Origin: Oscillospiraceae bacterium
GTDB taxonomy: Bacteria > Bacillota > Clostridia > Oscillospirales > Acutalibacteraceae
Length of the DNA: 64,000 nucleotides
Direction of reading: 5' to 3'
NCBI GenBank assembly: GCA_003514385.1
Contig: DOQR01000001.1
Location: 62,001 to 126,000 of the forward strand
A program made the translations under genes and the position numbers. Position 1 is the first letter of the stretch. The number at the start of each line of letters is the position of its first letter. The notes beneath the pieces are model-generated. The model did not search any database and was not told where the DNA came from. It saw nothing but the letters and a program-made list of their open reading frames with translations. Of the stretch, positions 8,641 to 16,792 are shown in pieces.

Positions 8641-8669
8641 TTGACCTTTTCAAAGCGTTATGGTATAAT
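8641..8669 (+). promoter_or_regulatory. Sigma-A promoter of parA
   Basis: TTGACC (8641-8646) and TATAAT (8664-8669) are separated by 17 bp, so parAB has its own strong promoter just downstream of parS site 2. Confidence 0.9.
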
Positions 8670-8712
8670 TTTTGCAGTATTTTTGGCCGAAAAAGGCAAA
8701 GGAGACTTCGGA

Positions 8713-9489
8713 TTGGGAAAGGTAATTGCAATAGTCAACCAGAAAGGCGGCGTCGGCAAGACGACCTCGGCGGTCAACCTCGCGGCGGCCGTCGGCGACA
8801 AGGGGTATAAAGTCCTCCTCGCGGACATTGACCCGCAGGGCAACGCGACGAGCGGACTCGGCATCAACAAGCGCGCGCTCGAGCAGTCGGCATATGACGT
8901 GATGATAAACTCCGTCCCCGCAAAGGATGTTATCCTCGAGAGCGAGTATGAGAACGTTTGGGTTCTGCCGTCAAACATGGCGCTCGCCGGCGCGGAGCTT
9001 GAACTCGTGGATATGGATCGCCGCGAGAGCAGACTCAAGACTGCGCTCGCACCCGTCAAGGCGGATTTTGATTTTATCTTCTTTGACTGCCCGCCCTCGC
9101 TCGGACTCATAACCCTCAACGCCCTGTGCGCTTCGGATACTGTCATGGTGCCGATCCAGTGCGAGTACTATGCGCTCGAAGGTCTGTCGCAGCTCATGTC
9201 TACCGTCAGGCAGGTCAAGCGCCTCTATAACCCGATGATCGAGATTGAGGGAGTTCTGCTCACGATGTACGACGGCAGACTCAATCTCACCCAGCAGGTT
9301 GTTGACGAGGTCAAACGCTTCTTCCCCAGAAAGGTCTATTCCTCGGTCATTCCGCGAAATGTCAGACTCTCCGAGGCTCCGAGCTTCGGTCAGCCGGTCA
9401 TGTACTATGACAGAAGCTCAAAGGGAACGAGCGCATATAACGACTTTGCGGACGAGTTCCTGAGAATGAACGGAAAGAAAAGTAACTGA
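8713..9489 (+). CDS. parA: Chromosome partition ATPase ParA (Soj)
   Basis: ParA/Soj is the Walker-type ATPase that binds DNA and moves ParB-parS complexes apart, and in spore formers also influences DnaA. The 258-residue protein begins with the deviant Walker A KGGVGKTT near residue 11 and has the A' motif IDPQGN. Translation starts at TTG 8713: the site AAAGGAG is 9 nt upstream, and a frame extension to 8641 would read through the -35 box. It is followed by parB after 19 bp. Confidence 0.95.
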   Translation: MGKVIAIVNQKGGVGKTTSAVNLAAAVGDKGYKVLLADIDPQGNATSGLGINKRALEQSAYDVMINSVPAKDVILESEYENVWVLPSNMALAGAELELVDMDRRESRLKTALAPVKADFDFIFFDCPPSLGLITLNALCASDTVMVPIQCEYYALEGLSQLMSTVRQVKRLYNPMIEIEGVLLTMYDGRLNLTQQVVDEVKRFFPRKVYSSVIPRNVRLSEAPSFGQPVMYYDRSSKGTSAYNDFADEFLRMNGKKSN

Positions 9490-9508
9490 GCCGAAAGGGG
9501 AAATATAA

Positions 9509-10378
9509 ATGGCAGCAAAAAAAGGCGGACTCGGCCGCGGGCTTGACGCTCTGTTTGCCGACAACTCCATTGAAGAGATAGCCTCGACCAGCGCGGTCAA
9601 GCTCAAGATAATGGATATCGAGCCCAACCGCGACCAGCCGAGAAAAATATTTGACGAGGATGCGCTCGCCGAGCTTGCGGACAGCATAGCGAAACACGGC
9701 GTCATTCAGCCGCTTCTCGTGCGCCCGATGCCAGACGGCAGCTATCAGCTCGTCGCCGGCGAACGCCGCTGGCGCGCATCGCGCATGGCGGGTCTGACCG
9801 AAGTTCCCGTTGTTATAAAAGAGCTCAGCGACGACGAGGCAATGGCTCTCGCTCTTATAGAAAACCTCCAGCGCGAGGACCTCAACGCGATTGAAGAGGC
9901 GCAGGGTATAAAGGCGCTCATGGACACCCTCTCGCTGACTCAGGACGAGGCGGCGGAGCGCGTCGGCAAATCACGTCCCGCAGTGGCTAATGCGCTGAGA
10001 CTTCTCAAGCTCCCGGACAGCGTCATTGCGCTCGTCTCGGACGGCAAGCTCTCGCCCGGTCACGCACGCGCCCTGCTCGGTTTCAAGGATGAGCAGGATA
10101 TCATCGAGACGGCGGATTTGATTATAGAAAAAGGGCTGACCGTTCGCGATGTTGAAAAATTAGTCAAAAAGAGAAATAAAGAGCCCAAGGCGGAGAAGCC
10201 CGCCGCTCGCCGCGCGAGCTACTATGACGAGGTTGAACTCGCTCTGACCGACTTCCTCGGAAGAAAAGTCAAGGTCGGCACGAAGCCCGGCAAGGAGAGC
10301 GGAGTGCTCGAAATAGATTTCTTCGACAAAGACGATCTGACCCGTCTGGCAGATGCGCTCAAGAGCCTCGGCGACTAA
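9509..10378 (+). CDS. parB: Chromosome partition protein ParB (Spo0J)
   Basis: ParB binds parS, loads as a CTP-dependent clamp and recruits SMC. The 289-residue protein begins with the family signature KKGGLGRGLDALF, then the CTP-binding motif AGERRWRA near residue 86, ENLQREDLN, and a helix-turn-helix near residue 150. A lysine/alanine-rich linker precedes the C-terminal dimerisation domain. AAAGGGG precedes the ATG. Both parS sites lie within 3 kb, typical of a functional origin-proximal par locus. Confidence 0.96.
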   Translation: MAAKKGGLGRGLDALFADNSIEEIASTSAVKLKIMDIEPNRDQPRKIFDEDALAELADSIAKHGVIQPLLVRPMPDGSYQLVAGERRWRASRMAGLTEVPVVIKELSDDEAMALALIENLQREDLNAIEEAQGIKALMDTLSLTQDEAAERVGKSRPAVANALRLLKLPDSVIALVSDGKLSPGHARALLGFKDEQDIIETADLIIEKGLTVRDVEKLVKKRNKEPKAEKPAARRASYYDEVELALTDFLGRKVKVGTKPGKESGVLEIDFFDKDDLTRLADALKSLGD

Positions 10379-10386
10379 ATGCGAAT

Positions 10387-10412
10387 TCCCTCCGCTCATG
10401 CGGGGGGATATC
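10387..10412 (+). terminator. Probable terminator after parB
   Basis: CCCTCCGC and GCGGGGGG form a stem with one G-T pair, followed by ATATCTTTTG. The T-run is weak. Confidence 0.5.
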
Positions 10413-10450
10413 TTTTGCCTGCGGGCATAAATCTGTGTTGAGGTGATTGC

Positions 10451-11389
10451 ATGACAGAGGTTTTGATAACGGCGCCGTGCAGTGATGAAATAAAGCTGCG
10501 GCTCGAAGAATTCAAAAACAGCTGTGTATTTTTATTTAAAGACAGAAAAAGCGATATAGGCAGCGCCGAAGTGGTTATCGGCGAGCCGCGTACGGAGAGA
10601 ATAAGAGGGGCGAAGAACCTGAAATTCATCCAGATGACCTGGGCGGGCGCGGATATATACACGCGCGGCGGCTTCCCGCAGGGGATAAAAATAGCGAATG
10701 CGTCCGGTGCGTTCGGTCCGGTCATTGCCGAATATGTTATCGGCGCGATTCTCTGCGTCTACAGGCGTTTCCCTGAGTATGTCGAAAATCAGAAGGTGTG
10801 CATTTGGCGCGATGCCGGAGCCGAGCGAACGATTGAAGGCAAAACAGCTCTCGTTTTAGGCACGGGAGACATCGGCTCGAATATCGCAAAGCGGCTCTCG
10901 GCGTTCGGGACAAAAAATATCGGCATTCGCAGAACAGGCGCGCCCGCGCAATATTTTGATGAGATGCACACGCTGTCGGATATAGACGCTCTCCTGCCGC
11001 GTGCGGATTTAGTCATCGGCTGTCTGCCGAACACAAAAGAGACGGGGCATATATTAAATTACGACCGCCTCTGCCTGATGAAGAGTGACGCGCTGTTTAT
11101 AAATGTCGGGCGCGGGAGTCTAATTGACACGGACGCGCTCATTCGCGCGCTCGAAGAGCGACGCATCGCGGGCGCGATTCTCGATGTGCTCGAAAAAGAG
11201 CCGCTCGCGGCGGACTCCCCGCTGTGGAGTATGCCGAATGTGCTGATAACGCCGCACATATCCGGGCGCGGTTTCGGTCACGACCCGGCGACGGAAAAGA
11301 AAGTATGGGACATCTGTCTCGAAAATCTCCGCCGCTATATAGCTGGGGAGGATATCATCAACGAGGTTGATATGAACCTCGGATATTAA
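10451..11389 (+). CDS. D-isomer-specific 2-hydroxyacid dehydrogenase family
   Basis: This 312-residue NAD(P)-dependent enzyme has the nucleotide-binding loop VLGTGDIGSNIAKRL near residue 135, the family signature NVGRGSLIDTDAL near 220 with the usual substrate-binding arginine region, and the catalytic-histidine motif ITPHISG near 276. The early part is closer to the phosphoglycerate/glyoxylate-reductase-like branch without extra C-terminal domain, so the substrate (a 2-keto or 2-hydroxy acid) is open. TGAGGTG precedes the ATG, and a double hairpin follows the stop. It stands alone between terminators. Confidence 0.87.
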   Translation: MTEVLITAPCSDEIKLRLEEFKNSCVFLFKDRKSDIGSAEVVIGEPRTERIRGAKNLKFIQMTWAGADIYTRGGFPQGIKIANASGAFGPVIAEYVIGAILCVYRRFPEYVENQKVCIWRDAGAERTIEGKTALVLGTGDIGSNIAKRLSAFGTKNIGIRRTGAPAQYFDEMHTLSDIDALLPRADLVIGCLPNTKETGHILNYDRLCLMKSDALFINVGRGSLIDTDALIRALEERRIAGAILDVLEKEPLAADSPLWSMPNVLITPHISGRGFGHDPATEKKVWDICLENLRRYIAGEDIINEVDMNLGY

Positions 11390-11398
11390 AAAATCAAA

Positions 11399-11466
11399 CT
11401 CTCCGACGGACGGAGAGTAAAGACAACCAACCTGCCTGATATAAGCCTTGGGCAGGTTGGTTTTGT
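11399..11466 (+). terminator. Double hairpin terminator
   Basis: A first small hairpin CTCTCCG/CGGAGAG (11399-11417) is followed by a strong one, CCAACCTGCC (11427-11436) with GGCAGGTTGG (11451-11460), and TTTTGTT. Confidence 0.87.
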
Positions 11467-11822
11467 TGATGGGTAAATTGAGTATTGTTATAGAATATAT
11501 TTTGGCGTCCCTGAAAGGGGAGCTGTCGCAGAGCGACTGAGGGGTTTGTTTCGCTTCGTTCAAAGTAAGTAGGGGCAGATATCATCTGCCCGCGAAATCT
11601 GCACAATTTTATTGGCGCGTATGGTGTGGCGACCTCGACACACCGCTGCCGCGTGAGCGGCACAAAATTCTCGAACTGTCTATTACCGACCGTTTGTAGG
11701 GACAGCCCTTGCGGCTGTCCGCCAGCGGCGATGCTTTCAATAGATTTAAACAGATAAAAGCAAACCCGTTTTCCTGACTCTTGAAAAGTAAAAGCAAGTG
11801 ACCAATCCGATTTTTTTAATTA
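11467..11822. other. Gene-free region with short repeat fragments
   Basis: No supported gene is seen. The stretch contains hairpin fragments such as GGGGCAGAT/ATCTGCCC (about 11572-11590), a segment shared in reverse with 32579-32611, and GGACAGCC/GGCTGTCC (about 11700-11719). These look like small interspersed palindromic repeats. Confidence 0.55.
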
Positions 11823-12124
11823 AGCTTCCAATAGCCGCGCCGCAGTGGTAGAAACCAACTGGGTTAGGTGAGGGAACGGCTTGCGCAGCAAGACGCACGA
11901 GCGCGCACTCGTTCAAGCTCCGGCGCGTTTGCGCGCGAATGTGCCGAGCAACTGATTGAGAGCCGCAAGCTAAGTACTGCGGCGCGGCGTTGCGGGTGTC
12001 GAGCGGGAACGGCTCGTTTGCTTTTCTTTTGCAGGCGTTTTCTTTTTCAAATAAAAAGAAAATGCCGAAACGCTGTAAGAGATAAAATAGTTAGTTAAGG
12101 TAGGTAGCGAAGGCAGAGGGTAAA
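11823..12124 (+). repeat. Interspersed repeat, copy B (302 bp)
   Basis: It matches copy A (2878-3290) at both ends, including the conserved hairpin here at 12034-12066 and the 3' sequence GTTAAGGTAGGTAGCGAAGG. It has a shorter, different interior. Same orientation as copy A relative to the + strand. No coding function is supported. Confidence 0.75.
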
Positions 12125-12264
12125 AATTTTATAGTCTAACATCGTGCCGCTGGCGCGTCAAAGGGTCGTCGAGTCGCCGACCCCTACAAAAGGACATCTA
12201 AAAAAGCAAGGAAAAATCGGCAACTCCGGACAACAACCCTAAATCTCCGCTTCGCCGTGCCGTA

Positions 12265-12306
12265 TACACAAAAATCCTACCCAAGGGATTTTCCTCGGGT
12301 AGGATT
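12265..12306 (-). terminator. Terminator of the metallophosphoesterase gene
   Basis: AATCCTACCC (12273-12282) and GGGTAGGATT (12297-12306) pair perfectly; on the minus strand the hairpin is followed by TTTTGTG. A near-identical stem is used at 30890-30920. Confidence 0.8.
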
Positions 12307-12340
12307 GCTTTTTTATGCTTATAAGCCTGCGGGCGTTATA

Positions 12341-13621
12341 TTAAAGATGAGTCGAAGCCTCGGTGACATCCTGCATCGTGACCTGCTCTTTTTCGTACTG
12401 GCTCTGATACTTCTTCTGATAGTAGTTCTCCGCCTTGCAGTCGAAAGTGCCGTCGGGCGAGACGGTGATTATCGTGCAGCCGCGCTGGGAACCGCGCTTG
12501 TTGATTCCCGAATAGGCGAGGTAGTCGATGCTGTATCCGTAAGTCATGCGGATGCCTTTATAATAAATCGAGAAGTTGTTGTCGTGGTCGTGACCGAAGA
12601 AGAGTCCCTTCGTCGAGCCGAGCTCCTGTATCGTCTCGAACAGATCGTCTTCGCCCATGCCGCAATAGATTATCTTTTTGCCCTCACCGGCTTTGCCGTA
12701 GACATACTTGACATTTTCCGTGTCCTTGAAGCCGTTCGTCATGTATTCGTACCATGCGTCGCGCTGTTCGGTCAGCGGAATGTGGAAGAACGCGAGGGAC
12801 TTGACATCCGAATTCTCGGGCAGACCCAGCTCCTTGAGACGCTCGTTGTTCTGCTTGTTCATGAGATTTACGTTGTCCCTGTACCACTGAACCTGGTTCT
12901 CGTGGATGTTGTCGTATTTCCACATCATGCCGAGGAAGTCGCCGTCGGTGTATGAGTGGCTGTCAAATATGTAGAGCGACTGGGTGAGGATGCCCTTGGA
13001 GTTCTTGACGTTTATGACCTGGTTGCCGTAGCCGTCAACATCGTCGGGACCCTTCTGGAACAGGCAGTATTTGAAGCCGGAGTTGCCGTAGAAGTCCGAA
13101 ATCTGCTCGCGGGAGTAGTAGCTGTAAGCCTCGGTGTCGTGGTTGCCGAAGGCGACTGTCCAGTAGACCCCGAGATGCTCCATGAGAGCGGCTATTTCTT
13201 TGGCGGGCAGCTTGTTGTTGAATGTCGCCGCCTTAAAGAAAACGGGGAACGCCATGTCGCCCGTGATGATAACGAGGTCGGGCTTCTCTGCCTGAATCAT
13301 AGTGGCGACTGCGTTTATCGCCTGCGAGTCCTTCTTGAGCGAGAGCCAGCCGCCGCCGAGATGTATGTCGGTCAGCTGCATGATCTTGAGATCGCGGTCA
13401 GTCGTGAACGTCCAGTAGCCGTTCTCGTCCTTCTCGGGCACGAGCTGATTCTCAATGACCACCGGGTCATAGCTCTCGGCGCGCTTGATGTTCGCCTTGT
13501 CGCCGATAATCGTTATCATAACGACGGTAATAACAAACAGCGCGAAAACGCCGAGGATCGAGCCTGTGATAATCAGCGCTCTCTTTTTCTTCTTCGGGTC
13601 TTTCTTCTTTTTCTCTTTCAT
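12341..13621 (-). CDS. Membrane-anchored calcineurin-like metallophosphoesterase
   Basis: The 426-residue protein has a lysine-rich N-terminus and one membrane segment (residues about 15-38), then a metallophosphoesterase domain with all metal-binding motifs: DIHLG, GDM, GNHD, the histidine of FFHIP and GHDH. It should face outward and hydrolyse a phosphoester; the substrate is unknown. The ATG at 13621 is chosen over 13636 because AAAGGAG lies 7 nt before it. A CDF transporter gene starts just upstream in the same direction, so the two may be cotranscribed. Confidence 0.85.
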   Translation of the reverse strand: MKEKKKKDPKKKKRALIITGSILGVFALFVITVVMITIIGDKANIKRAESYDPVVIENQLVPEKDENGYWTFTTDRDLKIMQLTDIHLGGGWLSLKKDSQAINAVATMIQAEKPDLVIITGDMAFPVFFKAATFNNKLPAKEIAALMEHLGVYWTVAFGNHDTEAYSYYSREQISDFYGNSGFKYCLFQKGPDDVDGYGNQVINVKNSKGILTQSLYIFDSHSYTDGDFLGMMWKYDNIHENQVQWYRDNVNLMNKQNNERLKELGLPENSDVKSLAFFHIPLTEQRDAWYEYMTNGFKDTENVKYVYGKAGEGKKIIYCGMGEDDLFETIQELGSTKGLFFGHDHDNNFSIYYKGIRMTYGYSIDYLAYSGINKRGSQRGCTIITVSPDGTFDCKAENYYQKKYQSQYEKEQVTMQDVTEASTHL

Positions 13622-13642
13622 TTTTGCTCCTTTCATGACTCT

Positions 13643-14473
13643 TCAGATTTTCAATATGTGCAGCGTCACGCCTTTTTCTTTGCAGGCGCTGACAAGTTTT
13701 TGAGTTATTTCATTTTCATCTGTATTTTCCGGGAATTTGGGCTTTGCGAACGCTTCAATTTCCGTCCCCGTGCGGCGGTAGGTGATATAATCGACCGCAA
13801 CGCCGAGGGAGTCAAATATTTCAGATATCTCTTCGCGTTTGCCGCTGCCGACGAAGTCGAGCATCACCGCGCCCGATTTTTTCGCGAGCTTCACCGCCGA
13901 GGTTATCAGCACCGCGCTGATAACAAGCCCGAACACCGCGTCGACCGCGAACTCGACATACTGCGAGACGGTGAGACTCATGACCGTGGCGAGGGTTATG
14001 AAGCAGTCGAGAATGCTGTCCGCCGCCATGACTTTTATTATCGGCGAGCCGGTGATTCGGTAGACCCCGCGATAGGCGAAGAACATGATGAACTTCACTG
14101 CGACCGTGACTATCAGCATCACGAGATAGCGCGTCAGATAAGATATCGGTGTCGGATAGAACAGCCGCTCGAGCGAATTATATGCGAAATACAGCCCCGT
14201 GAGAAGTATTATCACCGACATGACGAACGAAAAGAACTGTTCTGCTTTTTTGATTATCGCGCGCGTGCCCTCGCTCGATGAGCTGAGCAGTGCGGCGAAG
14301 CAGATGAACGCCGCAAGCCCCGAGAGGCTGTCGAACATATTGTTCACGGCGTCCGAATATATGCTGATGCTGTTCGCGCACAGGCCGACATAGAGCTTGA
14401 CCGAAAACAGCGCGACATTCAGCGCGAACGCCGCCGCGCAGGTTATAACTGTTATCTTGTCATTTTTTTTCAT
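13643..14473 (-). CDS. Cation diffusion facilitator family transporter
   Basis: This 276-residue membrane protein has about six membrane segments. It carries the two CDF metal-site motifs: SDAVNNMFD in the second segment and ADSILD in the fifth, where many family members have HxxxD. A short cytoplasmic C-terminal domain follows. CDF proteins exchange Zn2+, Mn2+, Fe2+ or similar metals for protons. The first residue of the second motif is aspartate instead of histidine, a pattern more common in Mn2+/Fe2+-type members than Zn2+, but the metal is not certain. Confidence 0.85.
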   Translation of the reverse strand: MKKNDKITVITCAAAFALNVALFSVKLYVGLCANSISIYSDAVNNMFDSLSGLAAFICFAALLSSSSEGTRAIIKKAEQFFSFVMSVIILLTGLYFAYNSLERLFYPTPISYLTRYLVMLIVTVAVKFIMFFAYRGVYRITGSPIIKVMAADSILDCFITLATVMSLTVSQYVEFAVDAVFGLVISAVLITSAVKLAKKSGAVMLDFVGSGKREEISEIFDSLGVAVDYITYRRTGTEIEAFAKPKFPENTDENEITQKLVSACKEKGVTLHILKI

Positions 14474-14494
14474 AGCTTTACCCGAAAGCGCGTT

Positions 14495-14938
14495 TTACAG
14501 CGCGAGCTTTACTACCGCTTTCTTCACTTTTCCGCCGCTGCGGATGCAGGGCTTGTGCGCGTCGCCGGGGAACAAAATAAGAAATTCGCCCGCCGAGAGA
14601 GTTACTCTCATGTGCTCGTCCCCGCTGTAAAATGCTATGTCGCCGCCCTTTGAATATTCCTCGCTCTCTTCCTTGAGCGAGCCGAGCGGCGCCCAGTCGA
14701 TGCGCTCTTCGCCCTCGAGAACCGCCTGAAGGTCGGCGTATTTTTTATGCGCCTCAAAGCGCATATCGCCGTTAAACTCCTTTGGCTCATAGCTCGACAC
14801 GTTTGCGAATATTTTTTCGCCGTCTATCTCGTAGTGTCCGTCGGCAATATTCTCTACGGCGAGGAACTCCGCCGCCTTGTCGAGCCCCGGCAGGCAGGAA
14901 AAATAGAGCGGAAGATTCTCGAATTTGTCAATAATCAT
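14495..14938 (-). CDS. YhcH/YjgK/YiaL family protein
   Basis: This 147-residue protein matches the DUF386 cupin-like family (YhcH, YjgK, YiaL, and the EbgC beta subunit). Family residues visible are FEAHKKYADLQ near residue 64, with the metal-binding histidine and glutamate region, and FPGDAHKP near 124. Members bind a metal ion and act on sugars or sugar acids, often in sialic acid or aldonate pathways. Here it sits 21 bp upstream of the CDF gene, without sugar genes nearby, so its substrate is unknown. Confidence 0.87.
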   Translation of the reverse strand: MIIDKFENLPLYFSCLPGLDKAAEFLAVENIADGHYEIDGEKIFANVSSYEPKEFNGDMRFEAHKKYADLQAVLEGEERIDWAPLGSLKEESEEYSKGGDIAFYSGDEHMRVTLSAGEFLILFPGDAHKPCIRSGGKVKKAVVKLAL

Positions 14939-15058
14939 AGCGATGCCTCTTTTTGTATGTTGTTTTACAGCACGATACTAATTCTATTGTAAAATCTGTG
15001 TAAAATATACCGCACACCCATTTTACACGAGTGCGCGGCATCAGTCAACAGAAAATGG

Positions 15059-15214
15059 CTATTTGGAAAGATTTTCGAGCCTTTTTGCGACAAGCTCGAG
15101 CTCGTCTTTGCTGTTTATTTCGAGATCGCTCTCGATTATCTTGTTGCGTACTTCAACCGGCAGCGCGTCGAAGCATTCGCGTATCTCGCGGTTTTCAATA
15201 AAGAATTTTCCCAT
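15059..15214 (-). CDS. Small conserved-looking protein, 51 residues
   Basis: A 51-codon gene with a strong ribosome site (GAAGGAGGC) 9 nt before its ATG. The product (starting MGKFFIENREIRECFDALP) is charged, has no membrane segment, and is predicted largely helical with a C-terminal amphipathic stretch. I do not recognise a family. It stands alone, reading away from luxS. The strong ribosome site and codon pattern make it likely real; a longer upstream extension of the frame has no start signal. Confidence 0.65.
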   Translation of the reverse strand: MGKFFIENREIRECFDALPVEVRNKIIESDLEINSKDELELVAKRLENLSK

Positions 15215-15267
15215 TTTATAAAAGCCTCCTTCGATTCTATTTTTGCTCCGCCGCGCACCGATATTCA

Positions 15268-15296
15268 TTGAAACCGCGCCCGGCGTGTGGTATAAT
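15268..15296 (+). promoter_or_regulatory. Sigma-A promoter of luxS-mtnN
   Basis: TTGAAA (15268-15273) and TATAAT (15291-15296) with a 17-bp spacer, 29 bp before the luxS start codon. Confidence 0.9.
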
Positions 15297-15325
15297 TCAT
15301 CTGTCAGAAAACAGGAGGGTATTTT

Positions 15326-15781
15326 ATGCAGAGAATAACCAGCTTTTCGGTCGATCATGACTATATAGTCCCGGGAATGTACATCTCGCGCGTCGACGGC
15401 GATATCACGACATACGATCTGCGCACCCGCAAGCCGAACTGCGGCGATTATATGGATAACATCACGATGCACTCTATGGAGCATATGCTCGCGACGTTCC
15501 TGCGCAATTCGGACGCGGCGGAAGATGTCATATACTTCGGCCCCATGGGCTGCCGCACGGGATTTTATCTGCTCATGCGCTCGCAGAACCATGAGCGCGC
15601 GCTCGAAAAAGTCAAAGAAGCGCTGAGAAAGACTATTGACGCACCGGAGATGTTCGGTGCATCGCGCAAGGAGTGCGGCAACTATAAAGAACTCAGCATC
15701 GAGGCGGCGCACAAAGAGGCGGCGCGGTATCTCAGAGAGCTCGAGAGCCGCGAGCAGGATTTCAAATATCCCACGGAGTAA
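15326..15781 (+). CDS. luxS: S-ribosylhomocysteine lyase LuxS
   Basis: LuxS cleaves S-ribosylhomocysteine to homocysteine and DPD, the precursor of AI-2. The 151-residue protein has the metal-binding HSMEH motif near residue 53, GPMGCRTGFYL with the catalytic cysteine near residue 82, and KECGNY with the third metal ligand near 121. AGGAGGG precedes the ATG. mtnN, which supplies its substrate, follows after 13 bp, so the two enzymes of the detoxification route from S-adenosylhomocysteine are cotranscribed. Confidence 0.97.
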   Translation: MQRITSFSVDHDYIVPGMYISRVDGDITTYDLRTRKPNCGDYMDNITMHSMEHMLATFLRNSDAAEDVIYFGPMGCRTGFYLLMRSQNHERALEKVKEALRKTIDAPEMFGASRKECGNYKELSIEAAHKEAARYLRELESREQDFKYPTE

Positions 15782-15794
15782 AAAGGAGACAGCC

Positions 15795-16487
15795 ATGACC
15801 GGAATAATCGGAGCGATGAAAATCGAAATAGAGGCGCTCAACGCGCAGATGAAGAACAGGCAGACAAGGACAGTCAGCGGCATCGAGTTCACGAGCGGCA
15901 CGCTCTGCGGGCGCGAAGTGGTGACCGCCGTGTGCGGAATAGGCAAAGTGTTCGCGGCGATGTGCGCCCAGACGATGATCCTGCTCTATTCACCGGATAG
16001 GATAATAAACACGGGCGTTGCCGGAAGCCTGAGCACGAAGCTCAATATCGGCGATATCGCGGTCAGCGACTTCGTTGTCGAGCACGATATGGACACGAGT
16101 CCGCTCGGCGACCCGGTCGGCATGATATCGGGCATAAATATAGTTGATATCCCCGCCGACGGCGAGCTTGCCGATAAAATCTGCACCGCTGCCGATGGAG
16201 TCGGCGGCATCAGATGCGTCAAGGGCAAAATTGCCTCGGGCGACTGCTTCGTCAACAGCGCGGAGAAGAAGAAATATATCTCCGAAACTTTCGGCGCGAT
16301 AGCCTGCGAAATGGAGGGCGCGGCGATAGGTCATGTGTGCTATGTGAACAAAGTTCCGTTCTGCGTTATCCGCGCGATATCCGACGCGGCGGACGGCTCA
16401 TCGCACATGGATTATTCAAAATTCACCGCCCTTGCCGCGAAGAATTCGGCGGCGGTCATGACGGAACTGCTCAGGAGCGGAAAATAA
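15795..16487 (+). CDS. mtnN: MTA/SAH nucleosidase MtnN (Pfs)
   Basis: This 230-residue enzyme removes adenine from S-adenosylhomocysteine and 5'-methylthioadenosine. It opens MTGIIGAMKIEIEAL, typical of the family with the catalytic glutamate near residue 11, and has the purine-binding region ACEMEGAAIGHVCY near 170 and ISDAADGSS with the catalytic aspartate near 196. AAAAGGAG precedes the ATG at 15795. Together with luxS it converts SAH to homocysteine plus DPD. Confidence 0.96.
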   Translation: MTGIIGAMKIEIEALNAQMKNRQTRTVSGIEFTSGTLCGREVVTAVCGIGKVFAAMCAQTMILLYSPDRIINTGVAGSLSTKLNIGDIAVSDFVVEHDMDTSPLGDPVGMISGINIVDIPADGELADKICTAADGVGGIRCVKGKIASGDCFVNSAEKKKYISETFGAIACEMEGAAIGHVCYVNKVPFCVIRAISDAADGSSHMDYSKFTALAAKNSAAVMTELLRSGK

Positions 16488-16519
16488 ACGATTTTTTCGA
16501 TTTTTTTTTGATTTAGGGC

Positions 16520-16561
16520 TTGACTCAACGCTCGATTTGTGATATATTATTCGAGCGTTGA
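16520..16561 (+). promoter_or_regulatory. tRNA promoter with embedded inverted repeat
   Basis: TTGACT (16520-16525) and TATATT (16543-16548) are spaced by 17 bp. A perfect 11-bp inverted repeat, TCAACGCTCGA (16525-16535) and TCGAGCGTTGA (16551-16561), brackets the -10 box, ending 3 bp before the tRNA-Thr gene. Confidence 0.8.
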
Positions 16562-16564
16562 GAT

Positions 16565-16640
16565 GCTGGTGTAGCTCAGCTGGTAGAGCAGCTGATTTGT
16601 AATCAGCAGGTCGGGGGTTCGAATCCGTCCACCAGCTCCA
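16565..16640 (+). tRNA. tRNA-Thr (TGT)
   Basis: The acceptor arms GCTGGTG and CACCAGC pair perfectly, the anticodon arm reads CTGATTTGTAATCAG with TGT, the T-loop is GGTTCGAATCC, and the 3' CCA is encoded. Confidence 0.97.
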
Positions 16641-16672
16641 GTTTTTTTCCAACCTCAACGAAAACAGAATAT

Positions 16673-16756
16673 GGGAGAGTTCCAGAGCGGTCAAATGGGG
16701 CAGACTGTAAATCTGTTGTTTCGGCTTCGGTGGTTCGAATCCACCCTCTCCCACCA
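16673..16756 (+). tRNA. tRNA-Tyr (GTA)
   Basis: The acceptor arms GGGAGAG and CTCTCCC pair, the anticodon loop holds GTA (GACTGTAAATC), a long variable arm is present as in class II tRNAs, and the 3' CCA is encoded. It is 32 bp after tRNA-Thr and likely cotranscribed. Confidence 0.97.
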
Positions 16757-16762
16757 GAAAAA

Positions 16763-16789
16763 GGCACTTGCGATTGCAAGTGCCTTTTT
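16763..16789 (+). terminator. Terminator of the tRNA pair
   Basis: GGCACTTGC (16763-16771) and GCAAGTGCC (16776-16784) pair perfectly, followed by TTTTT. Confidence 0.93.
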
Positions 16790-16792
16790 CAG

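Noticed and set aside
8641..8712. In-frame extension of parA upstream to 8641
   Set aside because: The extension would begin inside the -35 box of the parA promoter and has no ribosome site; the TTG at 8713 does.
12956..14281. Long open frame on the + strand opposite the metallophosphoesterase and CDF genes
   Set aside because: The minus-strand genes have family motifs and ribosome sites; the + frame is composition-driven antisense.
15215..15946. Leftward frame extending the 51-residue gene opposite luxS
   Set aside because: luxS on the + strand is certain, and the strong ribosome site marks the short start at 15214.
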